Positions 48,815 through 60,440 of a DNA stretch of 64,000 nucleotides are shown piece by piece. The DNA lies in NCBI GenBank assembly GCA_025506515.1, contig CM046442.1:10491154-10555153 (forward strand), in the 5' to 3' direction. Both the position numbers and the translations under genes were made by a program. The DNA comes from Flaveria trinervia (taxonomy: Eukaryota > Streptophyta > Magnoliopsida > Asterales > Asteraceae). How positions within the stretch are numbered: the first letter of the stretch is position 1; each line of letters begins with the position of its first letter. Below the pieces are notes generated by a model. It made no database searches, had not been told where the DNA came from, and saw only the letters and a list, made by a program, of their open reading frames with translations.

Positions 48815-49132
48815 TCTCCCGAGTTTGTTGCGACAACAGGGTCGCTCACCTCATTAGCAATCCCATCGATTGCATGCTATCCGAGTCTGTCGCAACCATA
48901 GGGTTGCTCACCTCATTGCCAATCTCAACGATAGCACGCTATCCGAGTCTCTTGCAACAACAGGGTTGCTCACCTTATGGCAATCTCAACGATAGCACAC
49001 TATCCGAGTCTCTTGCAACAACAAGGTTGCTCACCTCATGGGCAATCTCAACGACTGCACGCTATCCGAGTCTCTTGCAACAACAGGGTTGCTCACCTCA
49101 TGGGCAATCTCAATGATTGCACGCTATCCAAG
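48815..49132. repeat. 62-base tandem array in 5' LTR, interrupted
   Basis: The same CCGAGTCTCTTGCAACAACA unit as at 37555, about five copies. The last one is cut by the solo LTR and resumes at 51715-51755. Confidence 0.9.
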
Positions 49133-51714
49133 TGTCACACCCCCGCTGAGAGCGGAAACATGGGGATGTAACGAGACGGGATCGTCATAACACATGGTAA
49201 GCGATAGAGATGAAATATAATAATGATGACAAGCGTGTCATGACGACACCCGACAACAAGGGGACTTGTGTCGTGTTTAGTCAACATTCACGACAACATA
49301 GCCATAAGCATAAACATGTTAAATGATTCACATAACAAAGATGATAACATTGTATGCAATTCCCACAACCCGGAACAAATTACAAAATATAATGTTGTTC
49401 GAAACAGATTATAACAAATGTTTTCAAAAGACAGTGTTTAGCCTCAAAATGCATCCTAGGGTCTCCACTAAGGCAGCACACCTAGATCTTCAATTAGCAT
49501 GTTCACCTGAAAAGATATGCTCAAAATGGTCAACAAAATTATTGGTGAGCTTGCAGGTTTAAAAGTAAATAAGTAATTGATGTTGTATAATATTTGTTGC
49601 GGAATACCGTGCATACAGTTATAAGTAAGCAAAATCACATGACATGAGCTTTACAACCAAACCTAACTACGAACACAAAGAATCTTGTCGGAATATATTC
49701 ACCCAAGGCCCGTTCCTAGTGACTGTTGGTACTAACTAGTATACCAACAACGACGGTGGGGGTGTCAACCCAAGTAGTACTACCAATACCTATCCGTCGG
49801 TTCCACACTAGAATTAAATGGTTGTAAGAAAGAACCACACAACAGACTCAAGTATGTATCAGATAAGTACTCACAAAACGGTAGCACGTTAATTCCAAGT
49901 ATGTAAATTTTATGTATGTTGTACAGCATAGAAAACGGGTGAGCATACTTTTCCCCCATGTTTGTAAATGTTTGAAAAGTAGTATAAGCATAAAAAGGGG
50001 CCACAAAACTTACTTGTTAAGTGGTAAGTATGTATGATCAAAGTTCCCAATAGTTGTATGCAATGAACGGTCAAACACCTATTGACAGTTATTGTTAAGC
50101 ATTAATGATATGTATAAAGCATATAGTAATGTTCAGTCGGTTCGGGTTGTATCGGTTCGGTCGTGGGTAACACAGACACAAACAGACACACGTATCAGAT
50201 CTTATATAGATCCAAGTACCAGAAGGAGTCGTCATTGCCAATGACATTTGTGTAAAGATCCCATTGTTATAAGAGAAAGTACTTGTTAAATATTTGTAGT
50301 CCCAAATAGGTGGTTGATAATTGTAAAATGTTAGGTTGATTTAAATTGGAATAGTATCTGCATGTTGATAGCGTTGACTTTAATCTTTGTGGTCAAGCAA
50401 TGACACTTTTATTGATGTTACCTTATCATCACATGACATTCAAGAAGGGAATTCACACACAAAGCATCATCAGTCACACAACAGGACCAGACACTCGACT
50501 CAATACTCCATTCGTACGAATCAACCTTCAATCGTACGAATCAGCTTCATTCGCATGATTGAACCTTCATTCGCACGAATGGCATTCAATCGTACCACAC
50601 AAAACCCAATCGCACGACTTAACCTCCATACGCACAAATCAACCTTCATTCGTACGAATCAGCTTCATTCGTACGACTGAGCCTTCATTCGTACGATTGG
50701 CCTTCAGTCGTGCGACGCACACACAATCGCATACATCCATTCGGTCGCATGAATCAATCGCACACAACATTCATCCACATTGACTCAATCGCACACATCA
50801 TTCATATGCATTGAATCAATCGCACACATTCATTCGATTGCATGACTCAGTCGCATGACATCCCCAGTCGCACGACTCAGTCACCCGAATGACTCAATCG
50901 CCTGACTCAGTCGCACGGCTCAGTCGCATGACAGACCCAGTCGCCTGAACTGCAGGTTCGCGACTGCTAAAGTGCAGAGTAGCCTTCGGCTGCCCCGAGC
51001 ATGAGTTTTACACAACAAGGATTTTCAGAAACACACTACAAAAAACAAGAAGCACACGCAGAAAGACATCACACGCACCCACACGACCTCTTGTGTTCGG
51101 GTTGAACCCGAATACCCGAAACCCTAGAAATGGACAGCGGTAAAACGAGCGAGAAAAAGGACAACCAAGGTCGTCTACCTGCAAGGATGGAGTAGACTAG
51201 GTTGTAGATGAGATATAGACGACGAAAACGAGACGAAACGGGACGGTTTTGGTGCAAAGATGAAGAAGGTGTGAAGTGGAGAAGAATGAAGAAGAAGAAG
51301 ATGAAGAAGAATGGCTGGGAATGGGGTTTTTATACCCATCCCAAGTTTGCAAAATATCAATTTTAGTCCTTGCACTTAGCCCCGAGTTTCCAAAGTTTGT
51401 TTCGGTTGAAAACGAGTTTAAAGGTGTTTGTTGTGTTGATGTTAAAAATGTATTTAATGATAATTGGCACTTAAAAATGGTTTTTATTAATGAAAATAAT
51501 TTTATGTAAAAACGATATATTTAGTGATAATGACGATGGAAATTTGTAAAAGTTTTAAGCATAGCACACGTTCACGAAAGAAACACAAGCACAAAGATAA
51601 TAAAGCAAGTATGATATCCGTACAAAGAGTAAATAAAGATGAGGAGTGAATGATCAAAGAAGAGTTAACGGATAATCACGTTAATTGACGGACCTTGTGG
51701 TGAAGGATGTCACA
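49133..51714 (-). mobile_element. Solo Gypsy LTR inside the 5' LTR array
   Basis: 2582 bases, plus-strand ends TGTCACACCCCCG and GGATGTCACA. Flanks CCAAG (49128-49132) and CCGAG (51715-51719) match at 4 of 5, where intact array units read CCGAG. There is no internal domain. It has a TATA box on the minus strand (TATAAAAACCCC, about 51325-51340), the block ACCTGAAAAGATATG...TTGGTGAGC (49505-49555), and a 440-base array of ATTCGTACGAAT-type repeats. Confidence 0.9.
50500..50950. repeat. Palindromic ATTCGTACGAAT-type repeat array
   Basis: More than 20 short units such as TTCATTCGTACGAATCAG, TTCAATCGTACGAATCA and CTCAGTCGCATGACTC, many containing the perfect palindrome ATTCGTACGAAT or TCGTACGA. 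It lies in the solo LTR. Related units occur in the other LTR family (38340-38590). Confidence 0.85.
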
Positions 51715-54699
51715 CCGAGTCTCTTGCAACAACAGGGTTGCTCACCTCATATATGTGCTTGCAAGCCTTTCCTTCTTTCATTCATCATTGAATAATGCAT
51801 GCATTCTTACTTCATGTTCCTCTTTCATTATCTTTCACTTTACGTTACATAATACTTCATTCATTCATTAACACGACACGTAAAGCCACAAGAAAGATAA
51901 ACACACATCATAATAAGGAACATATCATACACAGTCATCATCATCATACAGGGCGACATCATACATACATAACATGCGAATGGACTAATGCGGATGGACC
52001 TCATGCGAATGGGACTAATGCGGATGAGCACTTATGCTACTCGACCTTCAATCGCATGACCTCCATGCGACTGGCCCTTCAATCGTATTAATGGACCCTC
52101 AATCGTGCGAATGGACCTCAATCGTGCGAATGGACCCCAATCGCACCCTATTCGGTCGTATGGCCTCCATTCGGTCTCCAGTCGGTCGCCTAGCCCTAGT
52201 TGATGTAGAATGCAGTTCCAGCCGAACACAAACTGCCCTTTTCGACTTCCAAACTCATCTAAACTCATTATAAGCCCAAATCGATCATCCTAAACCTTTA
52301 GGATGCATACCACAACACCATACGAGCACACACAAGCCTAAAAACAAACTCTAAACGCATCACGCGCAACACACCCAAATGGGTCAAACACATACACATA
52401 CAACAACGGGTTTTCTATGCTTTCTAGCCCTAAAATCATTTGAAAAAAAAGTAAAAGTGGGGTCCTAGAACTCACACAAAAGACACCAAGAAGTAGAGCT
52501 TCGGTTTGACTCGCTTCTCAACGATTTTGGCCACTCGAACCAACCCGAACCAACACTTCTTCCTCTTTTCTTCCTTTCTCTCTTCACCTTTCTTTTTCTT
52601 GGCTGAAATATGAGTGTGTGGGGAGAGTATGGCTGCCCTCTCCCTACAAATATCACCACATTTCCAAATTTCCTTCGTTGGCGTGTTTGGTCTCTCGACT
52701 TTGAGCTTTATTTCTTTTTCTTCCTTCGTCGGCTTCAAAATAGATAAATAACCGGGTGTTACATAAAAATGAATTAATATCTTATTTTGAAAATTTACAA
52801 ACCGGTGTTAACTTAAGCAGTGATGTTTGGTCGACACCTCACGGTTCACCGGACTTGTACATTTGTGTCACCGCCCATTGGATTGAACCCAATTCGTGGC
52901 AAATGATGAAACGCATGATTGTGTATGAATTGTTTGATTATGCTCACACCAGCCAAAACACTTTTTACCTTATTGATAACGTTATTCAAACATATAAATT
53001 AGAAAACAAAATGTTTTCTATATCTTTTGATAACACATAACACTCTTGCGATAGATCATTGAAATTAAAATATAAACCGATGTGTGAGAGTGTGCTTTTT
53101 CATAGTCGATGTGTTACGCACATTATAAAGTTAGCCGTTCAAGACGGTTTTAAAAACAATTGAAACAGTGAAAGATTGTTTTAAAAGAATGTTATATGAT
53201 ATTTTTAGCAATACTAAATATCGCAAGTTTTGTAAAGATGCAAATACCAAATGTTTAGGCCCGAATTGAAACTTACCAACATGATAAAATTTCACTTGTA
53301 ACATGTTTGGAAAGGCTATTGAACAAAAAAAAGTTTAATAGCCTTTCATAATAGTTTGCTAAGTTGTGGAAAGACAAATTCTTACCATCCATCGGGTTGG
53401 GCCATTATTGAAGAAGTAACAAAAATCCTTCAAAATTTTAAAAATACAACAACATGTCTTTCCAGAGTTTATTATCCAACGAGTCCGTTAGTACTTCACC
53501 AAATTTATTTAATGACTTCAAAATTAAATGAAATGTCGTGTAGGGGTAGACCTTATTCGGATATGATATCTCCAATGAAAGAAAAACTTATAAAGTATTT
53601 TAAAGAAATACATCCGGTTATTACATGTGTTGCTGCTTTAAACCCTTGTTTAAATTTGTCAGGGGTTAAAACTTTACTTGATAAAATTACTTTTAATTTG
53701 GATTTAGAAGTTGGTAACCCAATGTATAGTAAAACTTTAAAAGAAACTTTTAACAAACAATTATAAAAATGTATGATGTTTGTTTATTAAAATACGGGGA
53801 AACATCACAAATCCATGAGGCTTTAAGGCATGCGGCATATGCCAAAAGTTCAAATGATACAATGTTTGATTTATATAATACTTTAAGGGATGAATGTAAT
53901 AAACGTCAATGTGGTAATGCTCCGAGTAGTGAACCCGGGATGTATGGTCTTACAAACTTTTTATCCATTATGACTCCATAAGATTTTAAAATTTTTGACT
54001 TGTTGATTTAGTGGAAAGGTAAGGAAGATCAATTTCCCATCCTATCCACCATGGCCTGAGATTACTAACCGTCTAAGCTTTTACGATAGCTTCGGAATCT
54101 GCTTTTTCTGTTAGTAGTAGAGTTATATCAATAAGACGAACTCGACTCACTCCACAAGCAGTTGAAATATCAATTTGCTTGAAAAATTATTTGGATGCCG
54201 CGGAAAGAGTACAAGACAAACGCTCACTTGAAGGAGAACTAGAATACGAAGCAGAATTATACGATGATAGGGTAGAGAGTGGATTGACACCAGGAATGAC
54301 TGATGATGAAGCGACATATGATGATTACATTCGTAACAGTTCCAGTTCTGGTGGCGAATAATAAACGTACAAGTATAATACGGACGAACGAAAAAACGAC
54401 TATGTTAAATGTTTGGTTTTAATACTTATTGTTTACCCTTGTATGTTGTTTAAATTTTATAAATGTTTTATACACTTTCCTTGTATTTAAAATTGTATAT
54501 ATATATATATATATATGTTTATAAATGTTATAAATTGTATAATTGTTTTACTTGTATAAATATTTTAAATTGTTTAAACATTTTAAATTGTGTAATTGTT
54601 TTAAATTGTATAAATTGTATAATTGTTTTATGTTTTAAATGTTTTAATAAAAAGTTTAAAATTTTCTTTGAATATAAAAAAATCCAAATTTCTTAAAAA

Positions 54700-54870
54700 A
54701 AACCGGTTCGACCCAAACCAACCCAAACTAGTGTGATAGGGTTGGGAATGTTGGGTTTGAAACCGGTTCCAACCCGAATCGGTTTGGGGCCAAACCGGTT
54801 TTGACCAACTTTGACCAAACTGGTTTCAGTTTGGACCCTGAACTGGTTTGGGCCCAAAACCCGGTTTGTA
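54700..54870 (-). repeat. hAT subterminal repeats, right
   Basis: AAACCGGTTCG, GAAACCGGTTCC, AATCGGTTTGG, CAAACCGGTTTTG and AACCCGGTTTG within 170 bases, mirroring the left end. Confidence 0.8.
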
Positions 54871-54886
54871 CACCTCTAAGTGTGGC

Positions 54887-55160
54887 TTTAGTTTGACGAC
54901 GTTTCCTACAATTAGTTGTAGGAATTTATGCATTCGTGTTTTGGTTATCTTGTGTTGCTAGTAGTTTGATATGGTATGTACTTTTGTTATATGTTACATA
55001 CATTATATTTTTAGTATAGATGAATACAATACGTTGTGTGAATACTATATGCTATGCCTATACTATATGCTATGTGTATACTAATGTTACATGCATTGTC
55101 TTTAGTATAGAGGTTTTATGAGCCAAGGGACTCTTTGGACGCGATCGCTCCACCCTTTGA
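54887..55160 (+). mobile_element. LINE 3' tail, right part
   Basis: Continuation of the 35872-36206 remnant after the hAT target duplication: GTTATATGTTACATAC-type T-rich sequence, then TATGAGCCAAGGGACTCTTTGG near 55115-55140, similar to the 3' tail of plant RTE-like elements. Confidence 0.5.
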
Positions 55161-55542
55161 AACAAATGTAAGGTTTGTTTTTATTTCACTCTCCCTAAAC
55201 CCTATTATAATATATGATTATACTTGAGTATCTTTGTTTATTTGTGTGATTTTCTTGAGAACCCAAAAAAGCACGAATGTTAGTTAAGAAAAGTAATTAT
55301 AAAGGTTACTAACTTTTCATAACCATTACCCTTTTTCGTGAAAAGGTACCTCATTTGCATACCAAACTTGATCTAAGAAGAGAGATTATCCAACCAAATT
55401 TACATACAAACATACTTGAATATTCATAGTTTTTACTCGAGTTCTTTAGTTATCCTAAAGTTGATTTCGTGTAACCTGAGTCGAGTAAATGACAGATATA
55501 CTTTTTTGAAAGTGGACTATAACTTATATCCATTATCTTTAT

Positions 55543-55712
55543 CATGGTCATGTTTGGCAAATAAAAAAAAGTAACTTTTTGATTTTGGAGGGGTAAAAAA
55601 ACCAAAATACCCCTAAAAAGTTAAAAAGTTACAAATTTTAAAAGGTATTTTGGTCTTTTTACCCCTTTAAAAAGTTAAAAAGTTACTTTTTTTGTTTTGC
55701 CAAACACCCATG
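55543..55712. mobile_element. Small hAT-like MITE
   Basis: About 170 bases, palindromic: left CATGTTTGGCAAATAAAAAAAAG..., right ...TTTGTTTTGCCAAACACCCATG, with repeated AAAAAGTTAC words in both arms. The ends GTGTTTGGCAAA resemble hAT-type MITEs. A clean duplication was not fixed. Confidence 0.6.
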
Positions 55713-56020
55713 AATCCCAATTTCCTCAACAATGATTTGTTTACACAAAGATCAAATTACAATAGATTACAATAGACATTCTTCGTCATCTGCATGTTGG
55801 ATTGATCAACAACTGTTTCTTTCATCCTTAAAGCGACAATCAAAAAGAAATTAGATATGTTCAAGAGAGCGATATACATAACTATATTTTTACAACTGAA
55901 GAAAGGTAACACATATGAACATATATACATAATACAATATTTCTTTTTCAAAATTTCACCAACTGTTCTCATGAACTTATCTAGTTACAACTTTAATATA
56001 ACAGAAGCCTTAATGCCTAA

Positions 56021-59000
56021 TCAACCATTATGGTTTGATGTTTGGGAAGTGATTATACCGTAATTGTCCATGGTGAAAAGCTCTTCATAACGTTTCTTCA
56101 ATGATGATCGACGTCTACAATTTTGCATTGCAAACTCCCATCCACCATATTCACCTTTTAGGATCTGTAAAACCTGTATATACCATTATTTTGTCATAAC
56201 TCATCACTAAGGTAAAACTTGAGCCCAAATTTCACACTGCCTGTAAACCACGGTTAATTAAGTACCCGTGAAGTGCGAACCATGGTTAATGCAGATCAAC
56301 ATACGTTAGAAATATTTCTCAAAATGTTAAAGAATGTAAACATGCCTGGTTCATATCAGGGCGTCGAATGGATGATTGTTGTATGCATAAAGAAGCAGCC
56401 AAAACCGTTAAATGCAATTGTCGTGCGTTACATTTGTCAGCGATCGCAGGATCAACGAGCTCTCTAACATTGTTCTTCCTCAGCAATGGTTTAGCCTGTT
56501 GAAGTAAACGATTATTCTGTTTCAATTTATTTATCTTATATAGATAAGATAAAGGTGGAAACTTTGACTCATTTACTAAAAGTTAGTTTAACTTTTGAAA
56601 TCAGGAACACTAATTGTTAAATAAAAATACAAGATTTTGAAAAGAATTGTTTGGAGTCGACCCAACATCACTAGTTTAAAACAGTTATAACTATAACATA
56701 TTTTGACCCGTTACTCAACATTACAACCCACCCCTGCCAGCCCATATTGCCACCTCTACGCGGGTTTAATGGAAAACAAGCAATACCCACAAAACAAGAC
56801 TTGTTGAGAATAATCAAGCGCTCTACGAGCACTAATTAGTTCCAACAGAAGTACACCAAAAGCGAAAACATCAGTCTTTTCATCAACAATCCCATGCATC
56901 AAGTACTCTGGAGCTAGATATCTACACATATGGTAAAATGATAATAGTTGTAATAAGAATTCAACATGTTATACGGCTAGACAAACTCTAAATATGGTAA
57001 TAAAGCATACGTACCCGAATGTGCCTTCGAATCTTGAAACTGTATGATGAGACCAATGCTCCGGAAGCCATTTCGCTAGCCCGAAATCACAAATCTGAAT
57101 TGAGTATGGTTACCATTTATGACCAAAGCTTACAAAACACCTAAAAAGTTCCATACTTTATGTAATGATTAGGACCAAGTAGAATAATTGGCCAGTTTGT
57201 ATGCAAATAATTAAAACAAAGGGCTGGGTTGTTTTTGCACACTGTCTAGATAACCCTCATTTGGGGCTATGTTTACAATTTTTTCCAACTTTTATATTTT
57301 TAAATTCTAATAATTATTCAAGTTGTAACTTGTAACGATTAGTTACTAAAATATAAATCCAAACTCGTATTTGGACCAACTGGACCCAAAATAAGTAGCC
57401 GAGAAAGGGGCCGAACTTAAAACAGACATAGCTTTTTATCCGACAAAATGGTGTTACGGGCGGATCGTTGACTTTTGGATCCAATTTTCTACATCTTTAG
57501 TCCCAATTTTGACATTACTTATTTTCCAAATATTTTGTCATTTTGACTGATTTTGTTTTGATTGTACATTAATTTAAGCGTTTATTAATTCATTTAGTTT
57601 TAATTCTAGACCATGAATTTTTTATTTTCCAAGATTTTACAATACACACCAATAAATAAAGAAATTTGGAATAGGGCTTACTTGAGGTTGAAAATCCTTT
57701 GTAAGCAATATATTTGCAGCTTTGATGTCTCTATGAATAATTCTCCTTTGACATCCATCATGTAAATAAAGCAACCCTTCAGCTGTCCCCAAAGCAACTT
57801 TATATCTAATGGCCCAATCTAACTTCTCCTTCAAGGCTGTTACAACAAATGTATAATTCAACTTTAACTTCAATTTCAAGAAAATATTAAGTAACGGGCC
57901 GGGCTGGGTCCAGGATAATTACGAATTTTAGATATATAACGTTACCCAAACGACCCCGTTTGTGTACAAATGAATCGGAAATAGACCATCTAACTTAAAA
58001 GAACATAAGTTAAACCATTTTGCCCCGTAAAATTTCTAGAAAACAACTAACCATGAAGCCATGAAGCTAACTACCATTGGGAGACAACTCAAGAACAAGA
58101 TGTAATCCTCCTTCAACACCGTAACCGATTAATTTGGCTGTGTTTGGATGGTTAACATGAGCCATAACTCCGAGCTCTGATAAAAAACTCGCGGTTCTTT
58201 CATCGATTGGGCCTCGTGTAAGTTGTTAACAGCAACAAGCTGCCCATTTTTCAGAACTCCTTTGTACACCTCAGCATAACCTCCTTTTCCAATCATATTT
58301 TCTATAAAAGAAGTGTAATGAAATTATGTGATACTTAGTAGCAAGAATCCAATAATCAGTTGTAACATGAGCAACTTTTTTTACACAACCCAAAACATTA
58401 CAAGGAAGTTATCATGGTAACAAACGGGTCGTGATCAAATCAACCAATTTAACTCGTTCAAAAATGGATAAAAGTACCGTTCATAAAGTCAACCTGTTTG
58501 ACTCAGATATTACAATTCCCAACCCGATTAATACGTTTAAAACTTGTTTACTATTCATGTACAACTGCCACCCAAACCCGCCGCCTAGACGCAATTGCCG
58601 CCCCCAATAATTACATCCAAACTCCCAAAAACACTAAAAGCAGAGCATAATAATATGTTGAAAATAAGCATACTCAAACACCCCTAAATCATTGTGGTAA
58701 AAAGACAGAAAATCTTGAAGATTGAGATGAATTAAGAATCAAGAATAAGAAATCTTACCATTTGAGAAGTTATTGGTGGCAGATTGCAACTGTGAGAAGG
58801 TAAAGTTCTTCCAATGAGGCTTAAAATGGCTCATATCTGCCATTGGAGATGGTGGAATCATGACAGATTGTTCTCTGAAACTGCTGCTTAATCTTCTTGA
58901 TAACTGCAAACCACTTGTAATAGGATGAAATGTTGGCAAACACTTCTTTGATTTGCTTTTTATCAGATGAACAAAATCCACCCATTTTGAGGGCTTTGAA

Positions 59001-59177
59001 TCTTTTTGATGATCTTCACTTCCTGATGTGCTTTCTTTTGAAGAAACTGTATCAGACTCCAAAGTCCTTAAGTAATCCTCAAGAACACATGTGGGTGAGT
59101 AACTGTCAACCTTCATCTTCTCCATATCAACAAATCTACAAAATTGGAAATGGTGGCCAATCTTTTTGTGTTGATTT
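56021..59177 (-). pseudogene. RLCK class VI protein kinase (RBK-like), three one-base losses
   Basis: Cytoplasmic Ser/Thr kinase of the receptor-like group, kin to ROP-binding RBK1/RBK2. Coding exons: 59125-58759, 58301-58052, 57836-57682, 57094-57015, 56921-56787, 56495-56346, 56173-56021. The N-terminal 105 residues (MEKMKVDSYSPTCVLEDYLR) are Ser-rich. Kinase landmarks: P-loop GKGGYAEVYKG, HRDIKAANILL, CDFGLAKWLPEHW, APEYLMHGIVDEKTDVFAFG. Lesions: single bases missing near 58219, 58069 and 56800, each where a homopolymer of 2-3 is expected; and VAVNNL where VAVKxL is expected, so the ATP-binding lysine is Asn. The exon 6 donor is GC (CAG-GCATGT). All splice sites remain, so decay is recent or the losses are consensus errors; the Lys change argues for decay. 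Confidence 0.86.
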
Positions 59178-59397
59178 CTGTAAAAAGAGATGCAAATTCA
59201 CAAACCCATATCTAGAATTGCATCAAGACACAAAAATTTCCAATCTTTTGTACAAGTGATGATCATGATGATATGGGTGTCAGTTTGTTGGATCAAGATA
59301 TGACAAGACAACCTATGAACCTTAGACAAAAGTTTTGGGAGAAAAAAAGGTGTTTGGAAGTGTTTGAATTTGATTTGTGATTTTAGTATATAGGAAT

Positions 59398-59407
59398 TTA
59401 TTTATAA
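59398..59407 (-). promoter_or_regulatory. TATA-like box upstream of RLCK coding start
   Basis: The minus strand reads TATAAATAAA about 275 bases before the ATG at 59125. It could serve a start inside the leader intron, or be chance. Confidence 0.35.
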
Positions 59408-60271
59408 AAGTTTCTGAATATTATTATGAAAGGGTGTTGTATAAGAAACAAGTAATGTACAAACAAATACTCATATTGATTCATTATTATTATTTGATTT
59501 TAAACATCGTGTACGAAACTTGTTACGAAAAAAATATAAAAGGTAGAAAATAGGGAAATTAATTAATTGGCAATAGATATCATTTAACTTTTATTATTAT
59601 ACCCATTTCATTTAATTACTAGTAAAATTGACCGTTTAATATATAACTAATTTTAGGTATAGATCCATATGAACACTCATATAGCTTTATTATAACTTTG
59701 GTATATAAAACAATATATGTGATTCTCCTAGTTTTTCTAGACTAAACATAAATAATCCTTAAAAAAGAACTATGACATGAATCACCTAATTATTCATAAG
59801 TTAACCAATCTTATTTTTTTATAATTAATATAATCATCAGAAAATCCATGATCCAAACAGAGATAAAAAAAGACCAACAATTCAAGAAAATCAAAACAAA
59901 AAATGGCTAAATTTGTTAGAATTTATAAACAAGTAACATCCAAAGGGACAATCTTTTTCATAAAAAGATTATGAATCAAATAAAAAAAGTGAAAGGGGGG
60001 TTATAAATTTCAAAAAAAGTTACAAAATTGATCACAGAAATCGAGGGAAACCATTGAAATGACAACCCAAGAACATATCATCAAGGAGACAAGGTAACAC
60101 ATGAACATGCACATGCTGGTAGCTTGCTTTTATGGGTACATATATGTAAAAAGCATGATGCACACACATATATAAACATATATCCACATGTACATACATG
60201 AAGATAAAGACACTAAAGTCGAATTTTGGTTAAAGAATTAGCAAACATGAAGAGGGTGTTGACCGACATAC

Positions 60272-60440
60272 CATAAAGATAAAGCTGAAGATTCTTGTAT
60301 GGATGGTGAGTGAAGATGTCCCAAAAACAGAGGAGAGGGAAACCCCAGAAATTGATGAGAGAAAAACAAGGATTTATGAGAGAGAAAGTGGTGGAAATTG
60401 AGTAAGGTGGAAGAACAAGGCTTGTTGCAATGGGTTTTCG
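60272..60440 (-). other. Probable non-coding leader exon of the RLCK gene
   Basis: The minus strand is CT-rich (CACCACTTTCTCTCTCATAA, GGGGTTTCCCTCTCCTCTG) and ends in ATG followed by the donor GTATGT at 60271. A good acceptor (CTCTTTTTACAG, AG at 59179-59178) lies 52 bases before the coding ATG, giving an intron of about 1.09 kb. Inferred from sequence alone; the upstream limit is approximate. Confidence 0.5.

Larger units (their letters stand above)
37083..52763 (-). mobile_element. Chromodomain Gypsy (Tekay/Del-like) element with nested insertions
   Basis: Read on the minus strand: 5' LTR 52763-48346, tRNA-iMet primer site, gag start, (nested Gypsy), gag zinc fingers, protease, RT, RNase H, integrase, chromodomain-like C-terminus, polypurine tract, 3' LTR 39195-37083. 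The target duplication TAAAA (37078-37082, 52764-52768) is perfect. It cuts the hAT transposase gene exactly after NKTK. In the first 305 bases the two LTRs differ at about 22 positions by eye, nearly all transitions. Confidence 0.93.
48346..52763 (-). repeat. 5' LTR of outer chromodomain Gypsy, with solo LTR inside
   Basis: 4418 bases including the 2582-base solo LTR and its 5-base duplication. Otherwise it matches 37083-39195. Compared with that copy, about 270 bases are missing at 51976 (between ACATAACATGC and GAATGGACTAATG). Confidence 0.92.
36611..54361 (+). pseudogene. hAT transposase with BED zinc finger, disrupted
   Basis: It starts ATG at 36611 (MASSSA) but has TAA at 36629-36631. 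The BED finger reads EVWCNYDLC, then CKFCHKFF and a histidine/cysteine pair in LKNHISNKYC (36700-36835). TGA at 36989-36991 and TAG near 37069 follow, then the Gypsy insertion after NKTK. Beyond 52769 the RNase H-like domain continues: ELISYFENLQTG, LSSDVWSTPHGSPDLYICV (catalytic Asp region) and MFSISFDNT. More stops lie at 53038-53340, then ITCVAALNPCLNLSG and the C-terminal dimerisation segment (DLLI-WKGKEDQFPILSTMA, then RTRLTPQAVEISICLKNYLD) to 54361. At least eight stops or shifts are present, so it is inactive even without the insertion. Confidence 0.88.
36215..54878 (+). mobile_element. hAT DNA transposon, split by a Gypsy element
   Basis: The ends are TAGAGGTGGCAAA (left) and TTTGTACACCTCTA (right), a short imperfect inverted repeat. 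The target duplication AGTGTGGC is perfect over 8 bases (36207-36214 and 54879-54886), as expected for hAT. Both subterminal regions (36230-36400, 54700-54870) are packed with AACCGGTT and close variants, the likely transposase-binding sites. Without the Gypsy insertion the element is about 2.98 kb and carries one transposase pseudogene. Confidence 0.93.

Noticed and set aside
52465..52738. Lys/Arg-rich minus-strand frames near the LTR end (also 38898-39170)
   Set aside because: They recur in all LTR copies of the family at the same site, and are the CT-rich LTR sequence read antisense; no domain.
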